From Marinobacter sp. ANT_B65 (GTDB lineage: Bacteria > Pseudomonadota > Gammaproteobacteria > Pseudomonadales > Oleiphilaceae), in contig NZ_NXGV01000001.1 of the NCBI RefSeq assembly GCF_002407605.1, positions 2,152,001 to 2,216,000 of the forward strand: a stretch of 64,000 bases of DNA. Reading direction: 5' to 3'. Each line of letters starts with the position of its first letter. Position 1 is the stretch's first letter. Shown one piece after another: positions 17,978 through 28,718 of the stretch. The notes under the pieces are model-generated. The model ran no database searches. It worked only from the letters and a program-made list of their open reading frames with translations, and was not told the DNA's origin. The translations under genes and the position numbers were made by a program.

Positions 17978-19078
17978 TTAGTGCGACTTCACGGAAACAC
18001 TTGAAATCGCACCACTCAGGTTATGCTCCCTTGTCGAAAGCTCTGCACCAACCCGGCGGGCAATGTCACGGTAGCGGCGGGCCACTTCGGAATCAGGTTC
18101 GGCCGCAACCGTGGGTTGACCACTGTCGGTCTGTTCGCGGATCGTCATATGCAAGGGTAGCTGACCGAGAAGCGTTGTTTCGTACTCATCAGCGATGCGC
18201 TCACCACCTCCTTCGCCGAACAGATGCTCTTCATGGCCGCAATTGCTGCAGATATGTACGCTCATGTTTTCCACTACACCGAGCACAGGGATATCGACTT
18301 TGCGGAACATTTCTATACCTCGCTTGCCGTCAAGCAACGCTATATCCTGCGGGGTGGTGACAATAACAGCACCGGTGACCGGCACTTTCTGGGCAAGGGT
18401 AAGCTGGATATCCCCTGTGCCTGGCGGCATGTCAACAATGAGATAGTCCAGCTCATCCCACAAGGTCTGCTGCAGGAGCTGCATGACTGCGCCGCTGACC
18501 ATGGGACCACGCCAGACCATGGGAGTTTTATCTGTCGTTACGAAGGCCATGGACATAGCCTGAAGGCCGTGGGCCTCCATTGGCAGAAAATACTTCTCTT
18601 CCCGCACACCCGGGCGCTTGCCGTCGGGAACTCCGAGCATCATGCCTATGCTGGGGCCGTAGATATCAGCATCCAGAATGCCGACGCGAGCGCCTTCAGC
18701 CTGAAGTGCCAGAGCAAGGTTGACTGCTGTGGTGGATTTGCCAACACCACCCTTGCCAGAGGCAACAGCTATGATGTTTTTGACGCCGGGAACAGACGGC
18801 AGGTCTTTCTGGACTTTATAGGAATGTACTTTCTGGCCTACATGAACATCCGCAGATGAAACCCCGTCAACATTCTCCAGTGCATTGGCTACCAGCTGTT
18901 TCAGTCCACCAGCAATACCTTTTGACGGGTATGGCAACTCCACCATCAGCGTTACCTTGCCCGCCTCGTCGACTTCCAGCGACTTTACGGCATCCAGGTC
19001 ATAAAGATCCTTTTCAAGGTACGGATCCCGGTATTCTCGAACCGCTGCCTGCAGGGCCTGCTCTGAAATCTGTGTCAT
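17978..19078 (-). CDS. apbC: Iron-sulfur cluster carrier protein ApbC/Mrp
   Basis: The 366-residue protein has an N-terminal MIP18/DUF59 domain (DAVKSLEVDEAGKVTLMVELPYPS) and a deviant P-loop ATPase domain with IAVASGKGGVGKSTTAVNLALAL, LDADIYGPSIGMM and DYLIVDMPPGTGD. The CSNCG motif near the C-terminus (MSVHICSNCGHEEHLFG) binds the bridging Fe-S cluster. It delivers Fe-S clusters to apoproteins. The ATG at 19078 has GGAG 6 bases upstream and matches the family start; a TTG-type start 24 bases upstream is less likely. It is divergent from metG, the usual arrangement. Confidence 0.94.
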   Translation of the reverse strand: MTQISEQALQAAVREYRDPYLEKDLYDLDAVKSLEVDEAGKVTLMVELPYPSKGIAGGLKQLVANALENVDGVSSADVHVGQKVHSYKVQKDLPSVPGVKNIIAVASGKGGVGKSTTAVNLALALQAEGARVGILDADIYGPSIGMMLGVPDGKRPGVREEKYFLPMEAHGLQAMSMAFVTTDKTPMVWRGPMVSGAVMQLLQQTLWDELDYLIVDMPPGTGDIQLTLAQKVPVTGAVIVTTPQDIALLDGKRGIEMFRKVDIPVLGVVENMSVHICSNCGHEEHLFGEGGGERIADEYETTLLGQLPLHMTIREQTDSGQPTVAAEPDSEVARRYRDIARRVGAELSTREHNLSGAISSVSVKSH

Positions 19079-19099
19079 CTGGATCTCCGGAATTAAGGT

Positions 19100-19119
19100 C
19101 ATGTTGATTTATCAACATG
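19100..19119. promoter_or_regulatory. 20-bp perfect palindrome between apbC and metG
   Basis: catgttgat, two T, then atcaacatg: two perfect 9-base half-sites around a 2-base centre. It lies in the 140-base divergent region, 22 bases before the apbC start and 100 before metG. The size and symmetry suit a dimeric repressor site. No T tract follows, so a terminator is unlikely. Confidence 0.5.
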
Positions 19120-19218
19120 AAAACAGGTGTTTCGGGTGAAAATTATCTGCCCGAAAGGTATCATCTGAGCCCGTTTCTGACCATACAACCCTTATCTGAT
19201 GAAAGGTTCGGACACACC

Positions 19219-21261
19219 ATGACGCAAGCGAGTTCAAAGCAACAGCGCGATATTCTGGTTACCAGCGCCCTGCCCTACGCCAACGGCCCCATTCACCTGG
19301 GCCATCTGCTGGAATACATTCAGACGGACATCTGGGTACGCTATCAGAAAATGCGGGGCCAGAATTGCTACTACGTTTGTGCTGATGATGCCCACGGCAC
19401 CGCCATCATGCTTCGTGCCGAGCGTGAGGGCATTACACCGGAACGCCTGATTGACCGGATTCGCGAGGAACATCAGACAGATTTCAGTGGATTCCATATC
19501 CGCTTTGACAACTACTACACCACCCATTCGGAAGAGAATCGCTATTTTTCCGAATATATCTACCGTCAGTTGCAACAGAACGGCCACATTGCCACCCGCA
19601 AGATTACCCAGTCCTATGACCCCGAGAAAAACATGTTTCTCGCGGACCGGTTTATCAAAGGCACCTGCCCCAAGTGTAAAACCGAGGATCAGTACGGCGA
19701 TAACTGTGAAGCCTGCGGCGCAACCTATTCGCCTGCAGAGCTTATTAACCCGCGATCTGCAGTCTCCGGTGCCACGCCGATTGAGAAAGAATCAGAACAC
19801 TACTTCTTCAAACTGCCCGAGTTTGCCGACTTCCTGGCTAAATGGACCCGCAGTGGAGCTCTCCAGCCCCAGGTTGCCAACAAACTGGATGAATGGCTGG
19901 ATGCTGGCCTTCAGGAATGGGATATCAGCCGCGACGCGCCCTACTTCGGCTTTGAAATTCCGGATGCTCCCGGCAAATACTTCTATGTCTGGCTCGATGC
20001 GCCTATCGGTTACCTCGCAAGTTTTAAAAATTTGTGCAACCGGGAAGATATTGATTTCCAGCACTTCTGGAAAGTCGACTCCACCGCTGAGGTTTATCAC
20101 TTTATCGGCAAGGACATCATTAACTTCCACGCCCTGTTCTGGCCTTCAATGCTTTACGATGCCGGTTTCCGCACACCAACAGCGGTCTGGGCTCACGGTT
20201 TTGTTACGGTCAATGGCAAGAAGATGTCCAAATCCCGCGGCACCTTTATCATGGCCCGCACCTATCTGGACCACCTGAACCCCGAGTATCTGCGTTATTA
20301 CTTCGCTGCCAAGCTCACAGGTGGCGTGGACGACATGGATCTGAATCTGGAAGATTTTGCCGCCAGGGTAAATTCGGATCTGGTCGGCAAGGTAGTCAAC
20401 ATTGCCAGCCGCAGCGCAGGCTTCATTACCAAGCGTTTTGACGGAAAGCTTGGCGAAGTGACCGAGCTCGACAAGCTGAAAGAATTTGTAGATGCAGGTA
20501 AAGAGCTCGAAGACTTCTACGAAGCCCGGGAATTTGGCCGGGCCATGCGTCGCATCATGGAACTGGCCGACATTGCTAACCAATACGTTAATGACGAGCA
20601 GCCCTGGGTAATAGCGAAGCAGGAAGGCCAGGATGAAAAACTTCAGGCTATCTGCACCAATGCTCTCAACATGTTCCAGCTGTTAATGACATACCTCGCT
20701 CCGGTATTGCCAGATACAGCAAAGGCAGCAGAAGACTTCCTTAACGTCAGACTGGAATGGAACAACCGTAATGTGCGGCTGGAAAACCACAGTATCAGCA
20801 AGTTCAAACCACTGATGAACCGGGTGGACATGGCTCAGATCGAAAAAATGCTGGATGCCTCCAAAGAGGAAATGCCTGCAGCGATCGGTAAACCGGCCGA
20901 GCCCGCCCAATCCGAAAAGAGCGAAGCGATTGCCGATGAAATCGAATTTGATGATTTCGCGAAAGTCGATCTCCGGGTCGTTAAAATAGTGAAAGCCGAA
21001 CACGTAGAGGGTGCAGACAAGCTTCTTCGCCTTACGCTTGATCTGGGGCATGGCGAACGCAACGTGTTTGCTGGTATCAAGTCTGCTTACAATCCGGAAG
21101 ATCTTGAGGGCCGCCTTACCGTCATGGTTGCAAACCTCAAACCCCGGAAAATGAAATTCGGTATGTCTGAAGGCATGGTTCTGGCAGCCGGCCCGGGCGG
21201 CAAGGATATCTTTATCCTGTCTCCGGATTCAGGTGCGGTACCCGGCATGCGGATAATGTAA
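19219..21261 (+). CDS. metG: Methionine--tRNA ligase
   Basis: Class I synthetase of 680 residues that charges tRNA-Met. It shows the HIGH-type motif [14 protein letters not shown] (about residues 17-30), the zinc knuckle [18 protein letters not shown] (about 149-166), the KKMSKSRG motif (about 334-341) and a C-terminal EMAP/Arc1p-like tRNA-binding domain ([18 protein letters not shown] to the end) that also drives dimerisation. The ATG at 19219 is the family start; an in-frame ATG 102 bases upstream overlaps the palindrome and adds a non-conserved leader. The rsx operon starts 36 bases downstream. Confidence 0.96.
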   Translation: MTQASSKQQRDILVTSALPYANGPIHLGHLLEYIQTDIWVRYQKMRGQNCYYVCADDAHGTAIMLRAEREGITPERLIDRIREEHQTDFSGFHIRFDNYYTTHSEENRYFSEYIYRQLQQNGHIATRKITQSYDPEKNMFLADRFIKGTCPKCKTEDQYGDNCEACGATYSPAELINPRSAVSGATPIEKESEHYFFKLPEFADFLAKWTRSGALQPQVANKLDEWLDAGLQEWDISRDAPYFGFEIPDAPGKYFYVWLDAPIGYLASFKNLCNREDIDFQHFWKVDSTAEVYHFIGKDIINFHALFWPSMLYDAGFRTPTAVWAHGFVTVNGKKMSKSRGTFIMARTYLDHLNPEYLRYYFAAKLTGGVDDMDLNLEDFAARVNSDLVGKVVNIASRSAGFITKRFDGKLGEVTELDKLKEFVDAGKELEDFYEAREFGRAMRRIMELADIANQYVNDEQPWVIAKQEGQDEKLQAICTNALNMFQLLMTYLAPVLPDTAKAAEDFLNVRLEWNNRNVRLENHSISKFKPLMNRVDMAQIEKMLDASKEEMPAAIGKPAEPAQSEKSEAIADEIEFDDFAKVDLRVVKIVKAEHVEGADKLLRLTLDLGHGERNVFAGIKSAYNPEDLEGRLTVMVANLKPRKMKFGMSEGMVLAAGPGGKDIFILSPDSGAVPGMRIM

Positions 21262-21297
21262 ACAGAGGTCGAGGCAAAGCGCTCCGATGACGCAACA

Positions 21298-21879
21298 ATG
21301 ACAGATTATTTACTGATATTGGTCAGCACCATTCTGGTGAACAACTTCGTGTTGGTTCAGTTTCTCGGCCTGTGCCCCTTTATGGGGGTTTCGGGCAAGC
21401 TGGAAACCGCCATGGGCATGTCGCTTGCCACCACTTTCGTGCTGACGCTGTCGTCGGTGTGCAGTTATCTTGCCTACACTTACCTGCTCGCACCTCTGGA
21501 TCTAGCGTTTCTGAAAACCATCACCTTTATTCTGGTCATCGCCGTGGTAGTTCAGTTCACCGAGATGGTCGTGCGCAAAACCAGCCCTCTGCTCTATCGC
21601 GTACTGGGCATTTTCCTGCCTCTGATTACCACCAACTGCGCCGTGCTTGGCGTGGCACTTCTTAACCTTAATAAAAACAACAACTTCGTTGAATCAGTAC
21701 TCTACGGCTTTGGCGCTGCTGCCGGCTTTTCGCTGGTGCTTGTGCTGTTTGCCGCTATGCGCGAACGCATTGCAGTAGCCGATGTACCCGTGTCCTTTCA
21801 GGGGGCGGCCATTGGCATGGTTACCGCAGGGTTGATGTCACTGGCGTTTCTGGGCTTTACCGGCCTGGTCAGCGTTTAA
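21298..21879 (+). CDS. rsxA: Electron transport complex subunit RsxA
   Basis: A 193-residue inner-membrane protein with six hydrophobic segments, beginning [37 protein letters not shown] as in RsxA/RnfA. It has the internal pattern [15 protein letters not shown] shared with RsxE, which lies in opposite topology in the complex. The Rsx/Rnf complex couples electron flow between NADH and ferredoxin-like carriers to ion movement; in enterobacteria it also helps reduce SoxR. It is the first gene of rsxABCDGE. Confidence 0.95.
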   Translation: MTDYLLILVSTILVNNFVLVQFLGLCPFMGVSGKLETAMGMSLATTFVLTLSSVCSYLAYTYLLAPLDLAFLKTITFILVIAVVVQFTEMVVRKTSPLLYRVLGIFLPLITTNCAVLGVALLNLNKNNNFVESVLYGFGAAAGFSLVLVLFAAMRERIAVADVPVSFQGAAIGMVTAGLMSLAFLGFTGLVSV

Positions 21880-21894
21880 CGGAGACACGTTTTT

Positions 21895-22473
21895 ATGTGG
21901 ACAGGCATTCTTATTGCCGTTCTGGTTCTGCTCGGCCTTGCCTTGGTGTTTGGTGGCTTGCTGGGCTTTGCCTCTGAACGGTTCCGGGTTGAAGGCAACC
22001 CGCTGGTAGAGCAAATCGATGCATTGCTGCCACAAACCCAGTGTGGCCAGTGCGGTTTTCCGGGCTGCCGCCCCTACGCTGAATCCATCGCCAATGGCGA
22101 TGCTATCAACAAGTGCCCTCCCGGAGGCGAGTCCACCATAAAGGCTCTGGCCGACCTGCTTGACGTAGAGCCTCAGCCACTGGACGCAGAGCACGGTGTC
22201 GAACAGGCAAGGCGCGTCGCCGTTATCCGGGAGGATGAATGCATCGGCTGCACTAAATGCATTCAGGCCTGCCCTGTCGACGCCATTCTGGGTGCTGCAA
22301 AGCATATGCACACGGTTATCGAAAGTGAATGTACAGGCTGTGATCTGTGCGTCGAACCCTGCCCGGTTGACTGTATTGACATGATCACCATTGAACCCGA
22401 TATACGATCCTGGGTCTGGACACCACCCACTTCCGGGATTATTGCAACTGACCGCCAGGAGGCCAGCGCCTGA
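21895..22473 (+). CDS. rsxB: Electron transport complex subunit RsxB (Fe-S protein)
   Basis: The 192-residue protein has one N-terminal membrane anchor ([21 protein letters not shown]), a four-Cys cluster motif ([16 protein letters not shown] with a later Cys in NKCPPGG) and a two-cluster ferredoxin domain: [16 protein letters not shown] and [16 protein letters not shown]. It carries electrons within the Rsx complex. Its stop overlaps the rsxC start by one base (tgatg). Confidence 0.95.
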   Translation: MWTGILIAVLVLLGLALVFGGLLGFASERFRVEGNPLVEQIDALLPQTQCGQCGFPGCRPYAESIANGDAINKCPPGGESTIKALADLLDVEPQPLDAEHGVEQARRVAVIREDECIGCTKCIQACPVDAILGAAKHMHTVIESECTGCDLCVEPCPVDCIDMITIEPDIRSWVWTPPTSGIIATDRQEASA

Positions 22474-24332
22474 TGACTCAGCTTTGGGACTTCAGCGGTG
22501 GCGTTCATCCCGCAGAACACAAACAGCTTTCTACCGGACGGCCTATTCGGACTGCTGGCATTCCCTCCCAACTGGTACTGCCACTTCAGCAGCACATAGG
22601 TGAACCTGCAGAGCCTCTGGTATCGCTTGGCGACCATGTACTGAAAGGCCAGAAAATCGCCGATGTCAGCCATGGCATGGGCGTTCCGGTCCATGCTCCT
22701 ACCTCTGGCATTGTTGCAAGTATCGGTGACTATCCTGTGCCCCACCCTTCAGGCATGGCGGATAAATGCATCGTTCTGAAGCCCGACGGCAAAGATGAAT
22801 GGTGCGAGCGTTACCCTCTCAGTGACTACCGGAAACTGGACCGGAATGAAGTTCTCGGGATCATTCATTCTGCAGGTGTTGCAGGTATGGGCGGAGCGGG
22901 TTTTCCTACAGATATCAAGCTGAAGCCCTCCCGTGATCGCAAGGTCGATACACTGATTCTCAACGGCGCCGAGTGTGAACCCTATATAACCGCCGATGAC
23001 ATGACCATGCGGGAGAGAGCTGACAAGGTCGTGGACGGGCTCAAAGTCATGGCCTGGATTCTTCGCCCTGAGCGTTGTGTTATTGGCATTGAAGACAACA
23101 AACCCGAGGCTGCGGCTGCCCTGCGCGAAGCTACCCAGGGCACAAAAATCGAAATTGCAGTCATCCCGACAAAATATCCTTCCGGTGGCGAAAAGCAGCT
23201 GATCCGTATTCTGACAGGAATGGAAGTACCCAGCGGTGGCATTCCTGCAGATATCGGCGTCATGTGCCAGAACGTCGGAACCGCCGTTGCCGTTGCACAA
23301 GCCGTGTTTGAGGGAACTCCGCTGATCAGGCGCGTTGTGACCCTGACCGGTGCGGCGCTGGAAACTCCTGGAAATTTTGATGTATTGCTTGGCACTCCTG
23401 TGCAATACCTGCTGGACCAGGCAGGCCTGCAGCCAGACGATGTCAGCCGGCTGATTCTGGGCGGACCAATGATGGGCTATACGCTCACTACCACAGCAGT
23501 GCCGGTTATCAAGACCAGTAACTGCATCATTGCCGCTACCGCCAGCGAATTACCTGCACCACCGCCGGAACAGGCCTGCATCCGCTGCGGCCAGTGCGCC
23601 GAAGCCTGCCCGATGGAACTACTGCCACAACAGCTGTTCTGGTACGCCAAGGCAGAAGAGTTTGAAAAAGCAGAGCATCTGAACCTGTTCGACTGCATTG
23701 AATGCGGAGCCTGTTCATACGTATGCCCAAGCTCTATCCCGCTTGTGCAGTACTACCGCTACGCCAAAGGCGAAATACGCCTGCAGCGTGCAGAGCAGCT
23801 CAAAGCGGACCGCGCCAGAGAACGTTTTGAAGCCCGCCAGCAAAGGCTGGAACGGGAACAACTGGAGAAAGACCAGCGAAGGAAGGAACGCGCCAAAGCC
23901 GCAGCCGAAGCTCAGGCTAAAAAGAAAGCAGACGCAGAAAAAGCCGCCGCCAATGGCGAAGCTGTAGACGAACGAGGGGCGAGATCTGCTCTGGTAGAGC
24001 AGGCTCTGGCACGGAAAAAGGCCAGCACCAATGCAGCCCGGATACAGCCAGCCGACAAACCAGAAGCTGCAACACTCCCTGAGCCTGCCCCGGAAGAGCC
24101 CGACATTGAAGCACTGGAAAAGCAGCTCACTCAGGCGCAGACCAAACTGGAAACCATGCAGGCAATGCTCGAAGATGCAAAAGCCCAGCAGGCAGACAAC
24201 CTGGACAAGCTGGAACGTGCTGTCGCCAAAAACCATGACCGGGTCAAACGGGCACAAGATGCTCTGACAGAAGCACGCAGAATGCTGGCGCCTCAACCTG
24301 AAGCCCGGTCCGAAACCCAGCCCATTAAATAA
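22473..24332 (+). CDS. rsxC: Electron transport complex subunit RsxC
   Basis: A 619-residue peripheral subunit that binds NADH and FMN. The N-terminal part has a biotinyl-lipoyl-like fold (HIGEPAEPLVSLGDHVLKGQ), then the flavin/NADH-binding GVAGMGGAGFPTDIKL and AECEPYITADD, an SLBB-type region and two 4Fe-4S motifs (CIRCGQCAEACPMELLP and CIECGACSYVCPSSIPL). From about residue 440 a long Ala/Lys/Glu/Arg-rich helical tail runs to the end, with the repeated A-x-A-K-K-K pattern common in RsxC; its length varies greatly between species. It is translated from tgatg at the rsxB stop. Confidence 0.95.
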   Translation: MTQLWDFSGGVHPAEHKQLSTGRPIRTAGIPSQLVLPLQQHIGEPAEPLVSLGDHVLKGQKIADVSHGMGVPVHAPTSGIVASIGDYPVPHPSGMADKCIVLKPDGKDEWCERYPLSDYRKLDRNEVLGIIHSAGVAGMGGAGFPTDIKLKPSRDRKVDTLILNGAECEPYITADDMTMRERADKVVDGLKVMAWILRPERCVIGIEDNKPEAAAALREATQGTKIEIAVIPTKYPSGGEKQLIRILTGMEVPSGGIPADIGVMCQNVGTAVAVAQAVFEGTPLIRRVVTLTGAALETPGNFDVLLGTPVQYLLDQAGLQPDDVSRLILGGPMMGYTLTTTAVPVIKTSNCIIAATASELPAPPPEQACIRCGQCAEACPMELLPQQLFWYAKAEEFEKAEHLNLFDCIECGACSYVCPSSIPLVQYYRYAKGEIRLQRAEQLKADRARERFEARQQRLEREQLEKDQRRKERAKAAAEAQAKKKADAEKAAANGEAVDERGARSALVEQALARKKASTNAARIQPADKPEAATLPEPAPEEPDIEALEKQLTQAQTKLETMQAMLEDAKAQQADNLDKLERAVAKNHDRVKRAQDALTEARRMLAPQPEARSETQPIK

Positions 24333-24353
24333 CCCGAATCAGGCCCGACTTTC

Positions 24354-25406
24354 ATGGCGTTTGTTCAACAGTCCTCACCCCATGCTCACAATGCACGACC
24401 TACATCAAAGGTGATGCTCTGGGTCATCCTTGCGGCGTTGCCCGGCCTGCTGGCACAGACCCTGTTCTTTGGCTGGGGCAACCTGATTAACGTTGTCTGG
24501 TGTATTGCCATTGCCCTGGCTTCGGAAGCAGCCATCCTGAAACTTCGCAGCAAACCGGTCGCGTTTTTTCTCAGAGACAATACAGCCGCAGTAACCGGGC
24601 TATTACTCGGACTTTCCTTGCCGCAATTCGCACCCTGGTGGGTCTCTGCCGTGGCGGTGGTTTCAGCCATTGTTGTTGCCAAACAGCTTTACGGCGGGCT
24701 GGGCTCCAACCCGTTCAACCCGGCTATGGTGGGCTATGCGCTGGTACTGATTTCGTTCCCGGTTGCCATGACCACCAACTGGGCGGAGCCGGCGCTGCTC
24801 TGGGGCAATGCCCCCGGCTTTGGAGATACTCTGACCGCTATCGCATCCGGGCAGCAAACCGCCGTCGATGGCTGGACCATGGCCACGCCACTGGACGAAT
24901 ACAAACACAAAATTGCTACCCATACTGCAGCCGAAGTTCTGGTACACCCCACGTTTGGCGAAGGTTTTGCGAGAGGGTGGGAATGGGTCAACGCGGCTTT
25001 CCTGGCCGGCGGAATCCTGCTTATCTGCCTGAGAATTATCACCTGGCATATTCCGGTCGCTGTTCTGGGCGGACTGGTTGCGATGAGCCTGGCTTTCGGC
25101 AGCAACGCAGACCAATACGCTCCGCTGTCTCTGCACCTGCTTGCCGGGGGCACCATGCTCGGAGCCTTTTTCATAGCCACCGATCCGGTATCAGCTGCCA
25201 CCAGCCATCAGGGAAAACTTATTTACGGAGCGGGTATTGGCGTACTTATTTATCTGATCCGCAGCTGGGGTAACTATCCCGACGCCGTGGCGTTCAGCGT
25301 TTTACTCATGAATTTTGCCGTGCCCTTTATTGATCACTACACTCCGCCAAGAACCTATGGGCACCACAAAGCTCATCGCGGACTGTCTGGCCGGGGCAGG
25401 AGCTGA
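24354..25406 (+). CDS. rsxD: Electron transport complex subunit RsxD
   Basis: A 350-residue membrane subunit with about nine segments. It carries [21 protein letters not shown] and the covalent FMN attachment region around [13 protein letters not shown], where a threonine of the T-x-A-T motif is expected to hold [35 protein letters not shown] is the family's C-terminal half. It sits between rsxC and rsxG, 3 bases before the latter. Confidence 0.94.
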   Translation: MAFVQQSSPHAHNARPTSKVMLWVILAALPGLLAQTLFFGWGNLINVVWCIAIALASEAAILKLRSKPVAFFLRDNTAAVTGLLLGLSLPQFAPWWVSAVAVVSAIVVAKQLYGGLGSNPFNPAMVGYALVLISFPVAMTTNWAEPALLWGNAPGFGDTLTAIASGQQTAVDGWTMATPLDEYKHKIATHTAAEVLVHPTFGEGFARGWEWVNAAFLAGGILLICLRIITWHIPVAVLGGLVAMSLAFGSNADQYAPLSLHLLAGGTMLGAFFIATDPVSAATSHQGKLIYGAGIGVLIYLIRSWGNYPDAVAFSVLLMNFAVPFIDHYTPPRTYGHHKAHRGLSGRGRS

Positions 25407-25409
25407 ACC

Positions 25410-26111
25410 ATGGCCACAATGACTCAATCCATTCGCCGCAGCGCAATCGGTCTGGGACTGTTTGCCGTGATTACCGGCGGTACTATTGCGGTGACTCAGG
25501 CTCTCACCAGCGACCGTATAGCGGAACAGGCGGCCAGGGCAGAAGCCAAAGCACTGTTTGAGATCATTCCTGAAAGCACTCACAATAACGACCTGCTCAA
25601 CGACACGGTGGTTCTGCCCGCAAACAACCGACTGTCGATTGACGGATCTGTGACTGCCTGGGTAGCTCGCCAGGACGGCCAACCTGTCGGAATAATTATG
25701 CCCGTCGTTGCACCAGATGGTTATTCAGGCACTATCAAACTGCTTGTAGGTATAGACCCGGAAGGCACTGTTCTCGGTGTGAGGGTTATCAGCCACAAAG
25801 AAACACCGGGGCTGGGCGACCGGATTGAAACCAGAAAGTCTGACTGGATCAAGGATTTTGAAGGGCGCTCACTCAATAACCCGCAGCCCCGTGAATGGAA
25901 CGTCAAAAAGAATGGCGGCGTTTTCGACCAGTTTACCGGTGCTACCATAACTCCGAGAGCAGTGGTAAAAGCCGTACAGAAATCGCTGGTTTATTTCCGG
26001 CAGAACCGTCAGGTTATCCGGGCCAGCCTGAACAGACCTTCGTCAGGACAAGGCCCTGAGATTACCCCCGGGGATCTGACGGACACCCCCCTGAACCTGG
26101 AGCAATCCTGA
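25410..26111 (+). CDS. rsxG: Electron transport complex subunit RsxG
   Basis: The 233-residue protein has one N-terminal membrane segment ([21 protein letters not shown]) and a periplasmic FMN-binding domain. The flavinylation site is seen in [19 protein letters not shown], where the second threonine of T-G-A-T is the expected FMN ester site. [14 protein letters not shown] and [15 protein letters not shown] are also typical. The C-terminal tail of about 30 residues is variable. Confidence 0.94.
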   Translation: MATMTQSIRRSAIGLGLFAVITGGTIAVTQALTSDRIAEQAARAEAKALFEIIPESTHNNDLLNDTVVLPANNRLSIDGSVTAWVARQDGQPVGIIMPVVAPDGYSGTIKLLVGIDPEGTVLGVRVISHKETPGLGDRIETRKSDWIKDFEGRSLNNPQPREWNVKKNGGVFDQFTGATITPRAVVKAVQKSLVYFRQNRQVIRASLNRPSSGQGPEITPGDLTDTPLNLEQS

Positions 26112-26113
26112 TA

Positions 26114-26827
26114 ATGGCAACTAAAACTTCCGGTGAAATTATCCGTGACGGGCTATGGAGCAATAACCCGGCGCTGGTTCAGGTACTGGGATTGTGCCCT
26201 CTTCTGGCGGTTACAAGTACCGTAGTCAATGCAATCGGCCTGGGACTGGCAACACTGATGGTGCTAATGGGCTCCAACCTTGCAGTGTCACTGATCCGGA
26301 ACTTTGTCAGCGAATCAGTACGCCTGCCGGCATTCGTGATGATCATTGCCTCATTTGTAACCTGTGCCGAGTTACTGATGCAGGCCTACACCTACGAGCT
26401 ATACCAGATTCTCGGTATTTTCATCCCTCTCATTGTAACCAACTGCGCCATTCTCGGCCGTGCCGATGCCTTTGCTTCGCGCAATCCACCCGGCCCGGCA
26501 CTGCTTGATGGAGCAATGATGGGCGCGGGCTTTCTGATAGTGCTCATTATTCTCGGCGGCATGCGCGAACTGATCGGCCAGGGCACCCTGTTCGTCGATA
26601 TGCATCTGCTGCTCGGTCCCATGGCAGCGGATTGGGTCATAGAACCTTTTTCCAACTACCCGGACATGCTGTTCATGGTATTACCGCCCGGCGCTTTCGT
26701 TGGTCTAGGCTTACTGATTGCCATGAAGAACGGTATCGACAACCACTTGAAGGAGCGCCAGCATGCAACTCAGCCCGCAGCGGCACCAGGCAGCAAGCGT
26801 GTGCGCGTTACCGGAAATGTCTCATGA
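26114..26827 (+). CDS. rsxE: Electron transport complex subunit RsxE
   Basis: A 237-residue membrane subunit paralogous to RsxA. It opens with [35 protein letters not shown] and has the paired motif [19 protein letters not shown]. It closes the rsxABCDGE cluster, which is complete here and in the standard order. The nth gene starts 28 bases later, as in enterobacteria and pseudomonads, so all seven genes are probably co-transcribed up to the terminator at 27513-27543. Confidence 0.95.
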   Translation: MATKTSGEIIRDGLWSNNPALVQVLGLCPLLAVTSTVVNAIGLGLATLMVLMGSNLAVSLIRNFVSESVRLPAFVMIIASFVTCAELLMQAYTYELYQILGIFIPLIVTNCAILGRADAFASRNPPGPALLDGAMMGAGFLIVLIILGGMRELIGQGTLFVDMHLLLGPMAADWVIEPFSNYPDMLFMVLPPGAFVGLGLLIAMKNGIDNHLKERQHATQPAAAPGSKRVRVTGNVS

Positions 26828-26855
26828 GCTACAGCGAGAGTGGTAATGAAACACC

Positions 26856-27494
26856 ATGAATAAAGCCAAGCGTATTGAAATTTTTTCGCGTTTACGGGAA
26901 GCCAACCCCCACCCGACAACAGAGTTGAATTACAGCAACCCTTTTGAACTGCTCATTGCGGTTATTCTCTCCGCTCAGGCAACAGATGTAGGTGTCAACA
27001 AAGCCACTGACAAGCTCTTTCCTGTTGCGAATACACCAGAAGCCATACTTGCGCTGGGTGTCGACGGTCTTAAAAGCTACATCAAAACGATCGGGCTGTT
27101 TAACAGCAAGGCAGAGAACATCATCAAAACCTGCCGCATACTGATTGAGAAACATGACAGCATTGTTCCTGACAACCGGGAAGATCTTGAGGCACTGCCC
27201 GGAGTCGGCCGGAAAACTGCGAACGTGGTTCTGAATACAGCGTTCGGACACTTGGCCATGGCTGTCGACACCCATATTTTCCGGGTATCCAATCGCACAG
27301 GCATCGCACCGGGTAAAAATGTTCTGGAAGTGGAAAACCGCCTGATGCGGCTGGTACCCAAAGAGTTTCTTCAGGACGCCCACCACTGGCTTATCCTTCA
27401 TGGGCGCTATACCTGCCTGGCCAGAAAACCCAGGTGTGGCGCCTGTATTATTGAAGACCTTTGCGAGTTCAAACAGAAAAACGATTACCTGTAA
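26856..27494 (+). CDS. nth: Endonuclease III
   Basis: The 212-residue DNA glycosylase/AP lyase removes oxidised pyrimidines. It has the helix-hairpin-helix LEALPGVGRKTANVVLNTAFG with the catalytic Lys, the aspartate in AVDTHIFRVSNRTG, and the 4Fe-4S ligands C-x6-C-x2-C-x5-C in TCLARKPRCGACIIEDLCEF. It is the last gene of the rsx operon and converges on rpoS. Confidence 0.96.
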   Translation: MNKAKRIEIFSRLREANPHPTTELNYSNPFELLIAVILSAQATDVGVNKATDKLFPVANTPEAILALGVDGLKSYIKTIGLFNSKAENIIKTCRILIEKHDSIVPDNREDLEALPGVGRKTANVVLNTAFGHLAMAVDTHIFRVSNRTGIAPGKNVLEVENRLMRLVPKEFLQDAHHWLILHGRYTCLARKPRCGACIIEDLCEFKQKNDYL

Positions 27495-27512
27495 CCTGCT
27501 GCCCCCATATAA

Positions 27513-27543
27513 AAAGCCGGCAATGGAAACCATGGCCGGCTTT
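27513..27543. terminator. Bidirectional terminator between nth and rpoS
   Basis: aaagccggc (27513-27521) pairs with gccggcttt (27535-27543); after one mismatch atgg and ccat extend the stem to an AAA loop. A and T runs flank both sides, so it can serve nth on the plus strand and rpoS on the minus strand. Confidence 0.88.
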
Positions 27544-27564
27544 CTGAAGTAATGTTCTGAAAGG

Positions 27565-28554
27565 TTATTTGAACAAAAGATTTCCCGTCAGCCCTTCTTT
27601 TTCGAGGATTTCACGTAAGCGGCGCAGCGCTTCTACCTGAATCTGACGAACCCGTTCCCGGGTAAGCCCAATCTCCTGCCCGACTTCCTCCAGCGTACTG
27701 ACCGGGTAACCTCTGAGACCGAACCGTCTGGACAGAACTTCCTGCTGCTTGTCACTTAGCTGATCTATCCATTTTCCAAGACAGGAACACATATTATTGT
27801 CCTGCAATACATCAGCAGGGTCAGACGCGCCCTCATCCGCCACAGTATCCAGCAAGGACTTTTCGCCACCTGCACCAATAGGCGTATCCATGGAGGCAAC
27901 ACGCTCATTGAGGCCCAGCATGCGCTTTACATCATTAACCGGCTTATCCACCTGCCTTGCGATTTCTTCCGCCGTAGGCTCATGATCAAGCTTCTGAGTC
28001 AATTCACGAGCGGCCCGCAGGTACAGGTTCAATTCTTTGACTACATGGATAGGCAAGCGGATCGTACGGGTCTGGTTCATTATTGCCCGTTCAATGGTCT
28101 GCCGTATCCACCATGTTGCGTAGGTGGAGAAACGAAAGCCCCGTTCGGGATCAAACTTTTCAACCGCACGGATCAGTCCAAGGTTGCCTTCTTCAATCAG
28201 ATCCAGAAGTGTCAGCCCACGATTGACATAGCGGCGGGCAATTTTTACGACCAGCCGGAGATTGCTCTCAATCATTCGTTTACGGCCGGATTCCTCACCT
28301 TTACGCGCCAGGCGCGCAAAATAGACTTCCTCTTCCGCAGTCAGAAGTGGTGAAAAACCAATTTCGTTGAGATAAATCTGAGTGGCGTCCAGCTGTTTTG
28401 AGCTGGAGTAATAGCGGCCCTGAGTGGAGAACCCTTCCTTGACTTCGGCCTTCAATGAGCTCTTTTCGACCTGCTCTTCTGCGAGCAACTGGTCCTCGGA
28501 GTCATCAACATCTGTTACACGATCAACAATGATACTTTCCTGTTCTGCTGACAT
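27565..28554 (-). CDS. rpoS: RNA polymerase sigma factor RpoS
   Basis: The 329-residue stationary-phase sigma factor. It has region 1.2 ([21 protein letters not shown]), region 2 ([17 protein letters not shown], then [18 protein letters not shown] and [16 protein letters not shown]), region 3 ([21 protein letters not shown]) and region 4 ([20 protein letters not shown] and [18 protein letters not shown]). The ATG at 28554 is chosen; an in-frame TTG 24 bases upstream adds LKGGARD. It lies downstream of nlpD, the usual location; its main promoter is expected inside nlpD. Confidence 0.95.
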   Translation of the reverse strand: MSAEQESIIVDRVTDVDDSEDQLLAEEQVEKSSLKAEVKEGFSTQGRYYSSSKQLDATQIYLNEIGFSPLLTAEEEVYFARLARKGEESGRKRMIESNLRLVVKIARRYVNRGLTLLDLIEEGNLGLIRAVEKFDPERGFRFSTYATWWIRQTIERAIMNQTRTIRLPIHVVKELNLYLRAARELTQKLDHEPTAEEIARQVDKPVNDVKRMLGLNERVASMDTPIGAGGEKSLLDTVADEGASDPADVLQDNNMCSCLGKWIDQLSDKQQEVLSRRFGLRGYPVSTLEEVGQEIGLTRERVRQIQVEALRRLREILEKEGLTGNLLFK

Positions 28555-28718
28555 ATCTCTTGCCCCGCCTTTCAACAATCCCGGATGGTCGCCCGATACT
28601 TCTTTTTATTGCGGGCATTGGGTATCTGTTTTCTCTTCAGGATATTTTTATTGGCTTCAATGACCAGTTCATCTGCTGCGGCCATTATTTCTTCTTATTT
28701 TAAGCACCTTATATGTCA

